64,000 nucleotides of DNA from Nemophila menziesii (GCA_029959085.1 JARWIR010000003.1:31759505-31823504), one strand, 5' to 3'; positions 45,045 to 57,556 are shown, counted from the first letter of the stretch. Made by a program: numbers and translations. The notes: generated by a model not told the origin, from the letters alone.

Positions 45045-46739
45045 AGAAAGTCCTAGAGGGGGGGTGAATAGGATTACTAATAAGATTAATGCCTAATTAA
45101 AAATCTTTTGGACAATTATAAGTTTAAGAGAAAACTTCTAAGTCAACTAATATATCAAACACTTAAGGGATCATGCAATGGATAAGTTAGAGGTTCGATA
45201 TATAAGTTAAACAAGTAAATCGATTATCTATTCTCTTACTAACTTAGAAGACCAAAGTTTGATTAACTAGATAAACATAATCACGATATTCATACTAGTA
45301 AGCATATAATCAAAACTAAATAGTCATGAATTAGATAATCCTACAAGATAATATTATCAAACTATTCATATAAGCATTTTATCAAGTAAAACGAGTTTCT
45401 AATCTCTAACTACTCTAGATGGCAATATGTTAGATAAACTAGATAATCAATATCACAATATTCATAATAGCATATTATCAAACATATAAAGTGCGGAAAG
45501 TAAATAGAGTAGGGATAGAAAGATACACACGATTTATAGTGGTTCGGTTTCCCTACATCCACTACCTAAGGAAGCCTCCTTAGGATTTCAAGCTTTTCAC
45601 TAAGCTCCCGTGTCTCTCTTAACCGGGTCGAGAACACAATAACCCTTACAACCTCTTCGATAACACGAAGGACAAACACTTGTGCTATCGCAACACAAGG
45701 ACACCGAGTATACTCCCGATACTCAAACACTTATGCTATCTCAACACAAGGATACCAAGTATACTCCCTATACTTGAATTCTCTCTTAATCTATCTATTA
45801 CAAGACCTAGACTTAAGAGGATAGATACAAAGTGTTTAAAGGGGTGCAAACAACTTTGCTAGATAATCTCCTAAAGAGTAGATATGACTATAAGCTTGTA
45901 AACTCCTCTAGAGTAGATAATAACTTTGATAGCTCCTTGGATTAACTCCTTAATTGAGTGGATATGAACTATGAAGCTCTTGACACCTTCTTGGATGATA
46001 ACAATTAAGCCCCTAAGTGTATATGGGTTGAAGGTGTAGTTGTAGAATTGAAAGAACTTCAATTTATAGCTGCAAAATGCTCCCAACGGTCATATGATTT
46101 GTCTCCAACGGATATATTAATATCCCCAACGGATCTATTCCTTTTGTCTTCATTTTGCTGCAGGAAAACCTTACTCGCGGTGTACCGCGGATATGGTGCG
46201 GTGTACCGCACAACTCAACGTGTTGATTTCATAGCATACTGACGGGCTACCCCATGCACCGTGCTCCTGGTCCGTGCCTTACTCCGGTGTACCGCGCTTC
46301 AGTCCGGTGTACCGCACACTTTCTTAGCTTACTGGTCGGACTAGCCTATGCACCGCGTCTCTGGTCCGTGGCTCTGCGGTGTACCGCAGGTGTACTCCGG
46401 TGTACCGCACCAAAGGTTTAAGACACCTTCTAGTGAGTATATCTTTTACTATGATGCTCGGATTGGAAAACCTTCTTCACGAGAGTTGTAGAGAACATCA
46501 TTCTTATAAACTTTGTAGTTGATCACTAAAGCTAATTCTCAATGTACACAAAGATAAAGTTAATAGCATTTGTAAGAGAATTAGTTTCTTGAGATATAAC
46601 AATAAAGATTTGATCTAAATGATGTCAATTGTGCTTTTTGATGAATTAGAGTGCAAGATAATAAAGTGAAATTAGCACACTAAGCAATAGAGGATTTGTC
46701 ACATTAAAACACCTAATCGATGGGGGCAATATGCCAACA
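45045..46739 (-). mobile_element. LARD LTR copy 2 (middle, apparent recombinant)
   Basis: Left of about 46071 it agrees with copy 3 at all eight sites where copy 1 differs. Near 46181 it agrees with copy 1 where copy 3 has GCAGTGT. In element sense it starts like the 3' LTR and ends like the 5' LTR, as unequal crossing-over predicts. Confidence 0.85.
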
Positions 46740-46753
46740 ATCTCCCCCTTTTT

Positions 46754-49208
46754 GATGATGACAAATCAATCACTAAAACACATATGGAGTCTAACTCCCC
46801 CTCACAAAAAGCATTAAATCAAAGTGTATGAAAAAGATATGCATTTGTGAGTTTTGTAAAGTTTTGTAAAGTGCAAATTTTGAAAGTTTTAGTGCACATA
46901 TTTCTCCCCCTTTGTCTTCATCAAAAAGACGGGATAATAAAATAAAATCAAACCACTAATCATAGAAGAGCTAAAACTCAAGTGAATAGATTTTGAAAAA
47001 CAACATAAAGAGATCAAGGGTTAAAAGCTTTTATAACGTTTTAATTTTGAAATCCATGAAGATTAACAAATGCAAAGCATGAAAAAGATAAGGGATGGAG
47101 ACATTTTACCAACTTCTTGATCGATAGGTTTTCATCTTATAAGCTCTCTAACAACGCAAACGATTAGTGCAATTATAAGATAAACGATTAGTGCAAACGA
47201 TTAATCAAGCATTTTAGTTTTTAAAGGATAATTTACTAAAAACTCCCCCTCACGAAATGCATAGAGTGTTTGTTTCAATTTTGAAAAGTTTGACCAATAA
47301 TTTCTCCCCTTTTTACCAATAAGAATATTTGAATCAATTTTAAGAAATCATGGGGTAAATTGTCATTTTTGAAAAGCAAAAGGGTCAAGATGTATTTTCC
47401 AAAAGTTTAGGGACTAAACGCAATTTTGAAAAAAAATTCAAAGGACCTAAATGCAATTTTCAACCATTTGAAGAACTAAGACTAATTGAACAAACTAAAG
47501 GGACTATAAAACAATATAGAATAAGATCAAGGATGAATGATGCAATAGTACCTATATCATCAAGGAAAATGTTAGCACTATTAACACATTTAAATAATAT
47601 CCGAAACAAAAAAATTTAAGCAACTAACATTCAACAACGCATACAAAACCAATTATCCAAGTTGAACACATAGCATCTTAAACCAATCATCCAAATTTAA
47701 CCAAGTAGCAATAAAATCCTAAATATCCAAAACATGGATTCATAAGCATTCAAAGCATAAACAACTAAAAATCCAAAACAACCACAATAATGACCAAGTA
47801 GGATAATATGAAGAAAAAACACCCAAAGAATAATTTGAAACCGATTTTAAGAAATCTAGGGGTAAAATTTAAACTTTGAAAAGTATGGGGGTCAAAATGC
47901 ACTTTTCAAATGTTTAGGGACTAATTGCAATTTTGAAAACCTTCAAGGACCTAAGTAAACTTTCTCAAGACAATAGGGACCAAGGTCTAATATTCAAGCA
48001 TAAGAAAGCAAAATGCAATTTGTTCAAACTATAGGGATCTTAAATTAATATTTTTCAACCTATAGGAAAACTCCCCAATAGTATAGAGATATTTTAAAAC
48101 AACTAAAAACGCTTTTGTTTTGAAAAGATTCAACGTGGACATCCCGAAAACACATAAAGCAGTTTATTTCATAAATACCCCTATATTTTCTAAAAAGTAC
48201 AAAGAGACCCAATGTAAAAACTAAGCAATTTTAAGCATGAAAAGGTCAAGTTATACAAGATATTAGCACAATAGGGAATAAACCATATAAGCACATAATG
48301 AAGCACATCATAAAGATAGTAAGCAAAGCAAATTCATGCAAATGAGTTAATGACCAATAATGGATAGAATACCCATAATACTATGCAAAAAACATTTTTG
48401 AAATGCTATGGAAAATGCAAACGATTATCGGAAAAATATTTTTGAAAAACAATTTCTTTACAAAACTCACCCATATGAAAATGCAATTTTGTGATCAAAG
48501 ATAAATTAAGATTTGAAAGTGTAAACTAATATCTTTGATCTTTTTCCCTTTTATCAATCAATAGGCACTTTTAAAAAGATATAAAAACTTGAAGAATAAA
48601 AAGTGCAATTTATAATCGTTGAGGGACTAAAAAGCAATTTCACATAGTAGGGACCAAAAATGCAATTTTTCAAAGATATGAACTAAAATGGCAAATATTA
48701 CAAGTGAAAGATTATGAAGTCCAAACTATGACACTTTGGAGAATATAATAACTATGAGGGGTCAAAGTGCAATTTTGAAAATTTTGGGGACTAAAAAGCA
48801 ATTACCAAAATTCTAAGAGCTAAAGTGCAAAAACATCATTCATGAGAATTAGATGCAATAACACTAATAACATTAAAACAATGATTAGAATCACAAGATA
48901 ATATCCAAAGATAAAACATGATAACAACAAACACAACTAATCAAAACACAACCCAAAACATAATTAAAAACGCAAGCCATAAGGAGGAAACGCAATATTA
49001 TATACGAGATAAAGAAAAGAAATCACCGGATTTTCCTTTTTCGAGATTTGAGCGTTCTTTCGTATATTTAATTCTTCCATTTGTTTCCTCCAAGCAAAGT
49101 AACGATCACCTACAAGAAAATGGAGGTTGTGTAGAAAACAACACTTCCAAAAGATTAAATTCCAAATCGTTTACTCTACTAACGGTTAAGCTATTCACGT
49201 AGAGTTAG
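46754..49208 (-). repeat. LARD interior 2, noncoding
   Basis: Second copy of the interior, in exact 4178-bp register with the first. No difference was seen by eye. Confidence 0.85.
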
Positions 49209-49222
49209 GCTCTGATACCAAT

Positions 49223-50917
49223 AGAAAGTCCTAGAGGGGGGGTGAATAGGATTACTAATAAGATTAATGCCTAATTAAAAATCTTTTGGACAATTATAAG
49301 TTTAAGAGAAAACTTCTAAGTCAACTAATATATCAAACACTTAAGGGATCATGCAATGGATAAGTTAGAGGTTCGATATATAAGTTAAACAAGTAAATCG
49401 ATTATCTATTCTCTTACTAACTTAGAAGACCAAAGTTTGATTAACTAGATAAACATAATCACGATATTCATACTAGTAAGCATATAATCAAAACTAAATA
49501 GTCATGAATTAGATAATCCTACAAGATAATATTATCAAACTATTCATATAAGCATTTTATCAAGTAAAACGAGTTTCTAATCTCTAACTACTCTAGATGG
49601 CAATATGTTAGATAAACTAGATAATCAATATCACAATATTCATAATAGCATATTATCAAACATATAAAGTGCGGAAAGTAAATAGAGTAGGGATAGAAAG
49701 ATACACACGATTTATAGTGGTTCGGTTTCCCTACATCCACTACCTAAGGAAGCCTCCTTAGGATTTCAAGCTTTTCACTAAGCTCCCGTGTCTCTCTTAA
49801 CCGGGTCGAGAACACAATAACCCTTACAACCTCTTCGATAACACGAAGGACAAACACTTGTGCTATCGCAACACAAGGACACCGAGTATACTCCCGATAC
49901 TCAAACACTTATGCTATCTCAACACAAGGATACCAAGTATACTCCCTATACTTGAATTCTCTCTTAATCTATCTATTACAAGACCTAGACTTAAGAGGAT
50001 AGATACAAAGTGTTTAAAGGGGTGCAAACAACTTTGCTAGATAATCTCCTAAAGAGTAGATATGACTATAAGCTTGTAAACTCCTCTAGAGTAGATAATA
50101 ACTTTGATAGCTCCTTGGATTAACTCCTTAATTGAGTGGATATGAACTATGAAGCTCTTGACACCTTCTTGGATGATAACAATTAAGCCCCTAAGTGTAT
50201 ATGGGTTGAAGGTGTAGTTGTAGAATTGAAAGAACTTCAATTTATAGCTGCAAAATGCTCCCAACGGTCATATGATTTGTCTCCAACGGATATATTAATA
50301 TCCCCAACGGATCTATTCCTTTTGTCTTCATTTTGCTGCAGGAAAACCTTACTCGCAGTGTACCGCGGATATGGTGCGGTGTACCGCACAACTCAACGTG
50401 TTGATTTCATAGCATACTGACGGGCTACCCCATGCACCGTGCTCCTGGTCCGTGCCTTACTCCGGTGTACCGCGCTTCAGTCCGGTGTACCGCACACTTT
50501 CTTAGCTTACTGGTCGGACTAGCCTATGCACCGCGTCTCTGGTCCGTGGCTCTGCGGTGTACCGCAGGTGTACTCCGGTGTACCGCACCAAAGGTTTAAG
50601 ACACCTTCTAGTGAGTATATCTTTTACTATGATGCTCGGATTGGAAAACCTTCTTCACGAGAGTTGTAGAGAACATCATTCTTATAAACTTTGTAGTTGA
50701 TCACTAAAGCTAATTCTCAATGTACACAAAGATAAAGTTAATAGCATTTGTAAGAGAATTAGTTTCTTGAGATATAACAATAAAGATTTGATCTAAATGA
50801 TGTCAATTGTGCTTTTTGATGAATTAGAGTGCAAGATAATAAAGTGAAATTAGCACACTAAGCAATAGAGGATTTGTCACATTAAAACACCTAATCGATG
50901 GGGGCAATATGCCAACA
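49223..50917 (-). mobile_element. LARD LTR copy 3 (5' LTR in element sense)
   Basis: Near-identical to copy 2 (one difference seen, GCAGTGT near 50359). Its right edge GCCAACA abuts the TSD AGGTC. Confidence 0.9.
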
Positions 50918-53456
50918 AGGTCCACCCTGACGGGGCTAGGAGATTATAGAATCCCGACTAATATAGAAATATCAGTTCTGCCCTTAACGAAAGCATTAAT
51001 TAGGTAAGTTTAGGTGATTCCCTAGCGAGACTCAAGTATAGCTCATATCTGCGTCTTAGTCCTTTAGTATTTATTTTCAGTAATTTATTTTCTTACATTC
51101 TTAGGATTGATATAAAAACCAAACAAATATATTTTATCTTTTATTTTCTGTATTTGCAATTATTACTATTTATCTGTTGAACACTTGGGTTATACCAGTC
51201 CAATCCCTGAGAACGAAACCCGACTTATCGGAGTATTACTTGGACAACCGTACACTTGCGGTATTGTGGTTCCTTTTATTTTAGCATTAATTTTATAACA
51301 CACCAGGACCCACCAGCGTAATATTGTGTATTTTAGTGAAAAGTTTTTTAGTGAAAAGTTTGTAGGTTTTGAATACTAGCTAGGAGAGGAGTTCGAGAAT
51401 AAAGTCAAAGATCGTGATATGGAGTCAAAGCATGAAGACAAATCCCGAAAGAATTGAGATTTTAGAGCTGCAAAACTAGAAAGTTGCCAAAGATTGCTGA
51501 TTTCGAGCCACCTAAGAGTAGATTTAGCCGCTGACTTGTGTAGAGAAAACGTGCCCCGTTGAGTTACAGAACTTTAGCAACTGGAATGAGGTCAATCGAA
51601 CTTGAAACGAGTCGGTTAGAGCTGTTTTAGTGGAGGTGGAGCAGCAGTTACGGGATTTTTGGCTAAGATAATGGACTTGGGCCTTTATTATTCCATTTAA
51701 ACATTAGCTAAGGTCCAAGTCCGATTTTCATAAGTATAAATAGGGCTTTGACTTCTATTTTTCACACAATTCATTATTCACAAAGTCAGACAAGAAGAAA
51801 AGAAGCAGAAGCAAGGAAAAGAAGAAGCTTGGAGCTGCAGACTATCTATATCTCCACTTTGCAACCGAATCATCTTCCTAATTAGGTTTCTTATTTTCAT
51901 TTCTGTAAAACAATTATGAATTCTTTTCAATTTATTTTCTTAGTTTTTACGATTATGAGTTAATTTCATTAAGTACTTGAGAACGCGTAATGGGTTGAAC
52001 CATAATCTATTTCATTCTATGTTTTTGAATTTGGGATTATTCTAATTTAAATCGAATTGGGTATTTACTATTTTTTTTAATTCATACTTATGGACTATTA
52101 TTGAAGTAATTAATCAATATTAGGATTTAGTACTTAGGCTATTCCAATTAGTGGCGATTGGATCACCTTGACGGGGGGTCTAGGTACGGAACTAGTTAAC
52201 GAATGTAGGATAGAAATTATTTGACCTTGACAAGCTTAATTAATCTTACGGCCAATTGGGTAGTTAGGCTTTAATCATTCGAAGGTGGACTATATTCACC
52301 CTGGTGGGGTTTGTAGCACCTGAGAAGAGCTCTTTAGTCCACTTTGACGGGGGTAAGGAGATAATTGAATCCCGACCAATATTATTTACCGAATTTGTCC
52401 CTTAAACAATACATGGAATGATTTGATTTAGGTGATACCCTAGCGTTGCTCGAGTACTACCTCTCATATCTTACGTCCAACAATTTTTACTTGCGTCTAG
52501 CTTTATATTTGCATTAATTTAGTCTTTTCATTATTTGTCTTAGTTGTTAGAAAAACAAACAACCATTCTTAGAATAATTTGCTTGCTTTCCGTGCAATTA
52601 ATCACTATCTGATAAGCATTAGAGTCAACCAATCCGTCCCTGAACGAATCTGTTTATCACTATTATTCCTTGGGACAACCGTACATTTGCGGTTGTGGTT
52701 CTCTTTACTTATTGCATTTATCTTAGAACACACTAAGGGCCACCACCTTAGTTCATATAATTTAATGTTTTCTTTTAGTTTTAGGATTTGTTAATTTAAT
52801 TCTAGCTTGGATATTTTATATTGACTATTATTTCATGCTTGCTTACTAAATCCAAATGGTACACTTAGAATTAGGTATTAGTAGTGAGGCTATTCACTAG
52901 TGGCGGTGATCACCTTGACAGGGGGTTAAACTACTGAACTAAATAATAGACGTGATGTGTCCATTATTGACCCTGACGGGCTTGACTAACCTTGTAGCCA
53001 ATTGGTTAAAATCACTAATCACCTGAAAATAGCTTATAATCGCTCGGACGGGGTTTGTAATATTGTAGGGTAGCATCTAGGTCCACCCTAACGGGGGCTA
53101 GATTGATTTTAGAGTCCCGACTAGTATAATTTATATCCACTTGACCAAATAAATCATTAAGTATATGAATTGAGGTAAATCCCTAGTGAGGCTCAAGTAC
53201 TTATCTTATATTTGCATATTATCTTATTTCCTGCGTTTGCCCTTTTATTATTAATTGAAAATCAAAACAAATATCAATTATATTTATCACTGCAATTAAA
53301 TCTACTTATCATTTAAACACGTTTATCTTACCTCACAATCCATGTGGAGACGATAATCTCTAATTTACTTATCTATTACTTGGAACGACCCGTACACTTG
53401 CGGTCTGTGGATCCTCTATTTTATTACGTAATATTATAACACCCCAGGACCCACCA

Positions 53457-56210
53457 ATACTTAAAAGTGTTGGTAAGAGGGATTTTATAGTATTATTAAT
53501 CTTATTGAACCTTTTATCATAGAGAATATGAACAATTTACTTGATAAACCTCTTGTGATCTCAAAAATTACTAAGGCCATTGAAGAATTAGGGGCCAATA
53601 TGGCCCTCTGGACATGACGGCTATCCAGGTTTCTTTTACAAGAAATATTGGAACATTATTAAACTTGATGTGATTATGGTCATTATGAATTTTTGGTACA
53701 ATGGGTGTGATATTGGGGACATTAATCACACTTTTATATCACCATCCCCAAGATTAAGAATCCTACGAATATTAAGCACTACATGCCTATAAATTGTTCT
53801 AATTTTATATATGAAATCATTACAAAAATTATGGTAAATAGGTTGCAATTGGTAATTGAGAGCTTGATTGATTAAAGTCAATCGACATCCATACCAGGAA
53901 GACATATTCAAGACAATGCCATGATTTCTGATGAAGTTATCAACTATGTCAAAGGAAAGAGAAACACTAAAACTTTTTGTATGGCTGTGAAGGTTGATAT
54001 ACGAAAGGCATACAAAAATATGGAGTGGGATCATCTAGAAAAGCTTATGGGTAAAATGGGTTTTAGTAATTCATGGAGAAGTAAGATAATAGAATGTGTT
54101 TCTCTGTATCTTACTTTATACTTATTAATTGGGCCTATTGTTAATATGGATTTACCATAGAGGGGGTTGAGATAGGGGGATCCCTTATCCCCTTCCCCTT
54201 TTGTATGGTTACTCAAACTCTTTCAACACTGATTAAGGATAAAATGGATAAAGGGTTACTTCAAGGTATTAAAATTGCTAACTTGTCCACCCACCTCCCC
54301 TTTGCGGATGATAACATATTCTTTATGAATGTGAATTATACAAAAATTAACACTTTTAATGATTTGATTAATAAATATGGGTATGCAACTAGCTTGAAAC
54401 TGAATTTGAATAAGAGTGGTATTAAAGGCTGCCCCAATACCCATTCAAACTACTACGGCAGGGTGGCTGAACATGGAAGTTACTAATAATTTAGATAATT
54501 ATCTTAGATTACCCACTGAATGGGGTAGATCCAAGGTTAAGAACTTGAATTTACTTATAGAAAGAACTATTGAAAGAATTGAGAAATGGAAAAACTTATT
54601 TCTCTCTGAAGCTGGAAAAGAGGTTCTTATAAAAGTTGTAATTCAATCTTCCAAATTACTTTATGTCTTCTTTTCTCATTATTAAGAAAATTTATGGCTT
54701 TATTGCCTCTCAGATAGCTTGTTTCTGGTGGGGAAGTAATGGAGAAAAGAAGGTCTAGTGGGGTAATTGGGCCTCACTTACCAAAACAAGTACTCAGGGT
54801 GGTTGGGGTTCAGGGATCTGAATCTCATGAACATTTCTCTATTGGGGAAATTAGCCTGGAACTTAATTAATAAAAATAATTCTTTTCTCTAAAAAATTTT
54901 GAAAGGGAAGTACTTTCCAATGAACTCTTTCTTGAATGACAAGGCATACTCACCCTCAAGGGATTGGAGAAGCTTGCTAGCTAGAAGAGATTCACTAAGC
55001 AAAACTTTAAAGTGGAAGGTAAGGAATGGTTATGACATATATCTACTCTTTGATTTATAAATTACTAATAGTAAAGAAATCTTTAAACCTAATGATGCAA
55101 GTATTAGAAAAGTGTGTGAACTTTTAGTCCTCATGAAAGAAGATGGAATTTTGAGTTAGTAAGAAGTAAGTATAATGAATATAGCTAATAAAATTCTGAG
55201 CACTTTTATACCCCTCTCACGAGGGGAAGATAAAGTATGTTGGACACTTAGCAAAGATGTGAACTACTCTGTTAAGAAAGCTCACCAAGTTATGAAAGAG
55301 GAACGTTATAAGTTATCTAGTGAAAGGGAGATACGAAGGCCAAATCATCCTACTTTATACCTTCTGAGGTATGGAGGATGATTTGGAATCTTAGAGTCAC
55401 CCCCAAGATAAAAATCTTTATGTGGAGAATGGTCAAAAACCTGCTACCCACCAATAATATTATATAAAAGAAAATATTATGGGTCTCTTTCATGTGATAT
55501 TTGTAATGAGAAAGTGGAAAATGTGGAACACTTGATCTTTGAGTGCTCCTGGGTGAGGGTTGTATGGTTCTCTACCCATATGAGCTTCATAACATGCAAT
55601 CAATCCACCCTTATGATGGATTATTGGATATCATAAATACTCTCAAGGGTTAAGAAAAAATTTAGGGCCAGTGGTCAGATAATTAAATATATTTGCATTA
55701 TCTCTTGGTAAATTTGGAAAGATAGAAATGGCAAAAAATTCAAAAGGACACCCTTAGACCCATTAAAAACACTTGAGAAAGCTACTAAGATATGGGAAGA
55801 GTGCAAAACAATTAATTATCCCGATGATGTCATATATGAATTGAGGGATAGAATGAGGTCATCTCCTCAAACTAATATAGTACCTTTTGTGAATGGATTA
55901 AGTGATGTTTTGAATGATGAACTTCATTTAGAGGGGAAGCTAGTAAGTAATTGGATCTTTTACTTATTAATATGTTGAAGATAAATTATGATGTTGCTAT
56001 GAATAATAATGTGGCTTCTATTACTTGTGTAACCAGGGATAGTAAAGAAGATGTGTTGAACTACGATGTGTGGGATATAACTGCAAATTCACCTATAGAG
56101 GTTAAGGCGCTTGACATCCGTAAAACTTGTTTGATGATTCAGAACTTAAGGGCAACAGGGTCATTATTTAGAACAATTGCCTTCAACTCATGTTTTCACT
56201 AGCAAATAGG
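53457..56210 (+). pseudogene. LINE ORF2 relic, right part (RT, zinc-binding, RNase H)
   Basis: After the TSD the LINE resumes: MAVKVDIRKAYKNMEWDHLE (53921-54160, RT), IGGSLIPFPF-like remains of the QGDPLSPF turn near 54175, FADDNIFFMNV (about 54302, catalytic DD) and KWKNLFLSEAGKEVLIKVVI (54416-54685). A zinc-binding stretch follows with CDICNEKVENVEHLIFECSW (about 55497-55557). A final RNase H piece has INYDVAMNNN and NSPIEVKALDIRK (55951-56202). Stops are frequent. The RNase H lacks the usual TDG start (YDVA instead), as in another plant LINE subgroup. Confidence 0.8.
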
Positions 56211-56683
56211 CGACCTATCTCCAATCTCACTATTTATAAAATTATTAGTAGTATATATTTTATAATTGAATCTTATTCTTCTAATTTCTTTTATTGTTAA
56301 AAGAAATAGAAATAGAGTTGGTTACTCAAACATAAGTTTGGAGGTAATATGTTCTAAATCTACTTCTAAATTTGATTAAGCTAGATGTTTTGCTTTTAGA
56401 ATATTATAATAATATTTGTAACCGTCTATTAGTATTAGTGATGACACAACTTTAGAGAGAGAAAAAGGTTTATATAAAGTTTTTTTTTTTTTTTTTTGAA
56501 ACGTGTGCCACCTGAAAAGTAACTTCAGTGAGAGCTAGTCATGTTTTGGGAAGGAGGACTGGGTGGGGGGTTGGTTTGCATAAAGTTTATGCAAGGTAAA
56601 GAAAATCCACACGTGAAAAAAGAAAGAATTATATTTGGAACAAAAAACAAATTATACGAGAACCAAATATTAGTAAAGCTTTT
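56211..56683. other. AT-rich intergenic sequence
   Basis: Probable LINE 3' flank, with a T run at 56481-56497. The plus and minus frames at 56525-56770 overlap the SINE and are not genes. Confidence 0.4.
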
Positions 56684-56787
56684 TTTTTTTTTTTTGTTAC
56701 ATAAAAGAGCCACTTTGGACTCGGAGTCATTGACTTGGTTCGAACCTGCACCACTAGATTGGTAGACCAAGACCCTGACCAGTGAGC
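56684..56787 (-). mobile_element. tRNA-derived SINE with 18-bp TSD
   Basis: On minus it reads GCTCACTGGTCAGGGTC (A-box region), GGTTCGAACC (B box), then the tail GTCAATGACTCCGAGTCCA and an A run. The perfect 18-bp repeat AATATTAGTAAAGCTTTT flanks it at 56666-56683 and 56788-56805. Only ~92 bp plus the A tail, so it is among the shortest SINEs. The tail is shared with the SINE at 29973-30085. Confidence 0.85.
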
Positions 56788-56991
56788 AATATTAGTAAAG
56801 CTTTTCTTCTTTAGTTTTTCATTCTCCCACTTGTAAAGTTGATCATCTATGCAATTTGGAAAGACAAAAGTTCACCATCAAGCAATCACATTCCAGATGA
56901 CAAAACAGAGGCGATGCACCAATAGAACGTCTATTTCGGTACTCGATTTCCACTTTTCTGTTGTGTGTAAATTATAAACGTACTTGTAATA

Positions 56992-57244
56992 CTCTCTCTG
57001 TTTTAAAATATTTGTCCACTTACTAAAATTGGTGTTTCAAAATATTTGTCTATTTAGTATTTCAAGACACTATTTTCTAATTTTTTCCATTACTATCCCT
57101 ATTAAAAAATTTAAATTTATATTTCCAATACACATTTAAGATATCAAGACACTTTACGAAAGATAATTTTATAATAGAGATTGTAATCATTACTTTTCTT
57201 AATTCGTGTGAAAAGCAAAGTAGACATTTTGAAACAGAGGGGAG
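56992..57244. mobile_element. Stowaway-type MITE, TA TSD
   Basis: The left end CTCTCTCTGTTTTAAAATAT and the reverse complement of the right end CTCCCCTCTGTTTCAAAATG are terminal inverted repeats of Stowaway (Tc1/mariner) type. TA flanks both ends (56990-56991 and 57245-57246). 253 bp, noncoding. Confidence 0.8.
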
Positions 57245-57360
57245 TAATGCTTTTTCCCCATAAAAACAAAATTTGCCTGATGATTAAAATTAAAAATCAA
57301 TGTCTAAAAAACATCTCAAGTTAAAATTAATTTCTTTTCATTTTAATCATTATTTTTTTA

Positions 57361-57556
57361 TCCATAAAAGGACACATATATTTTGTTTTTTGTTTTTTTT
57401 GCTTATAAAAAGAATCGTTTGAGTTATAAGAAACTTCCTATAACTCAAATTTTGAGTTATGAGAAGCTTCTCAGAACTTAGATTTTGAGTTTTTAGAAGT
57501 TTTCCATAACTCACTCTTCTTTTAAAAAAACGGTGTCTTTTATGGGCAAAGTTGTA
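57361..57556. repeat. Small inverted-ended repeat with three ~33-bp internal units
   Basis: The ends CCATAAAAGGACAC (57362-57375) and GTGTCTTTTATGGG (57533-57546) pair with one bulge. Inside, three ~33-bp units each begin GAGTT and contain a small dyad (for example TGAGAAGCTTCTCA near 57458-57471). On minus they translate as a reiterated KLLxTQNLS pattern. Possibly a MITE; no TSD recognised. Confidence 0.5.

Larger units (their letters stand above)
40867..50917 (-). mobile_element. Tandem LTR-INT-LTR-INT-LTR noncoding copia-type element, TSD AGGTC
   Basis: AGGTC flanks the unit at 40862-40866 and 50918-50922. On minus it begins TGTTGGCATATTGCCCCC and ends CCTCTAGGACTTTCA. It holds three LTRs of 1695 bp and two 2483-bp interiors with an exact 4178-bp period. 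PBSs match initiator tRNA-Met (TGGTATCAGAGC) and polypurine tracts read AAAAAGGGGGAGAT, a copia-type pair. No gag or pol domain exists in the interior, so it is a LARD-like non-autonomous element that must rely on proteins from a relative. It sits inside the LTR at 39490-51315 and is the youngest layer. Confidence 0.92.
39490..51315 (+). mobile_element. Third-level solo LTR, TSD GCGTA, mosaic sequence
   Basis: The LTR begins TGACGTCTCCC at 39490 and ends GGACCCACCA at 51315. GCGTA flanks it at 39485-39489 and 51316-51320. Its own sequence is 39490-40866 plus 50918-51315. The first ~250 bp and the part from about 40280 resemble the outermost LTR. The middle (about 39830-40260: TTTATTTAATGTGAAGCTTT, GATAAAGCTGCCTAA) resembles the LTRs at 2697 and 59935, so it looks recombinant. 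TATAAATA at 40266-40273. Confidence 0.87.
39335..52745 (+). mobile_element. Second-level solo LTR, TSD CCATA/CCTTA
   Basis: The LTR begins TGATGTCTCCTC at 39335 and ends AAGGGCCACCA at 52745. The flanks CCATA (39330-39334) and CCTTA (52746-52750) match at 4 of 5 bases. Its own sequence is 39335-39489 plus 51316-52745. It is the long homologue of the gypsy LTR at 14355-14894. A TATAAATA box lies at 51735-51742. It inserted into the outer LTR and was itself hit by the LTR at 39490. Confidence 0.83.
38441..53456 (+). mobile_element. Outermost solo LTR of a four-level nest, TSD ATACT
   Basis: The LTR begins TGATGTCTCAC at 38441 and ends GGACCCACCA at 53456. ATACT flanks it at 38436-38440 and 53457-53461. 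Its own sequence is 38441-39334 plus 52746-53456 (about 1.6 kb); the rest is later insertions. It has a TATATAA box at 39000-39006, the U3 inverted pair (TGATGTCTCA/GGAGACATCA), and a 3' end with GACCCGTACACTTGCGGTC. There is no internal region, so it is a solo LTR. Confidence 0.88.

Noticed and set aside
45680..50420. Repeated small frames of 60-94 residues in the LARD as conserved genes
   Set aside because: They recur only because the DNA is duplicated in 4178-bp register. None has a domain, and they fall in LTR or noncoding interior.
40867..50917. Pure assembly duplication of the 4178-bp unit
   Set aside because: The three LTRs differ at diagnostic sites, and outer TSDs match. Still, the identical interiors mean long reads should confirm the copy number.
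56541..56770. Possible small host genes overlapping the SINE
   Set aside because: Frames exist on both strands over the SINE and its T run; low complexity, no start context.
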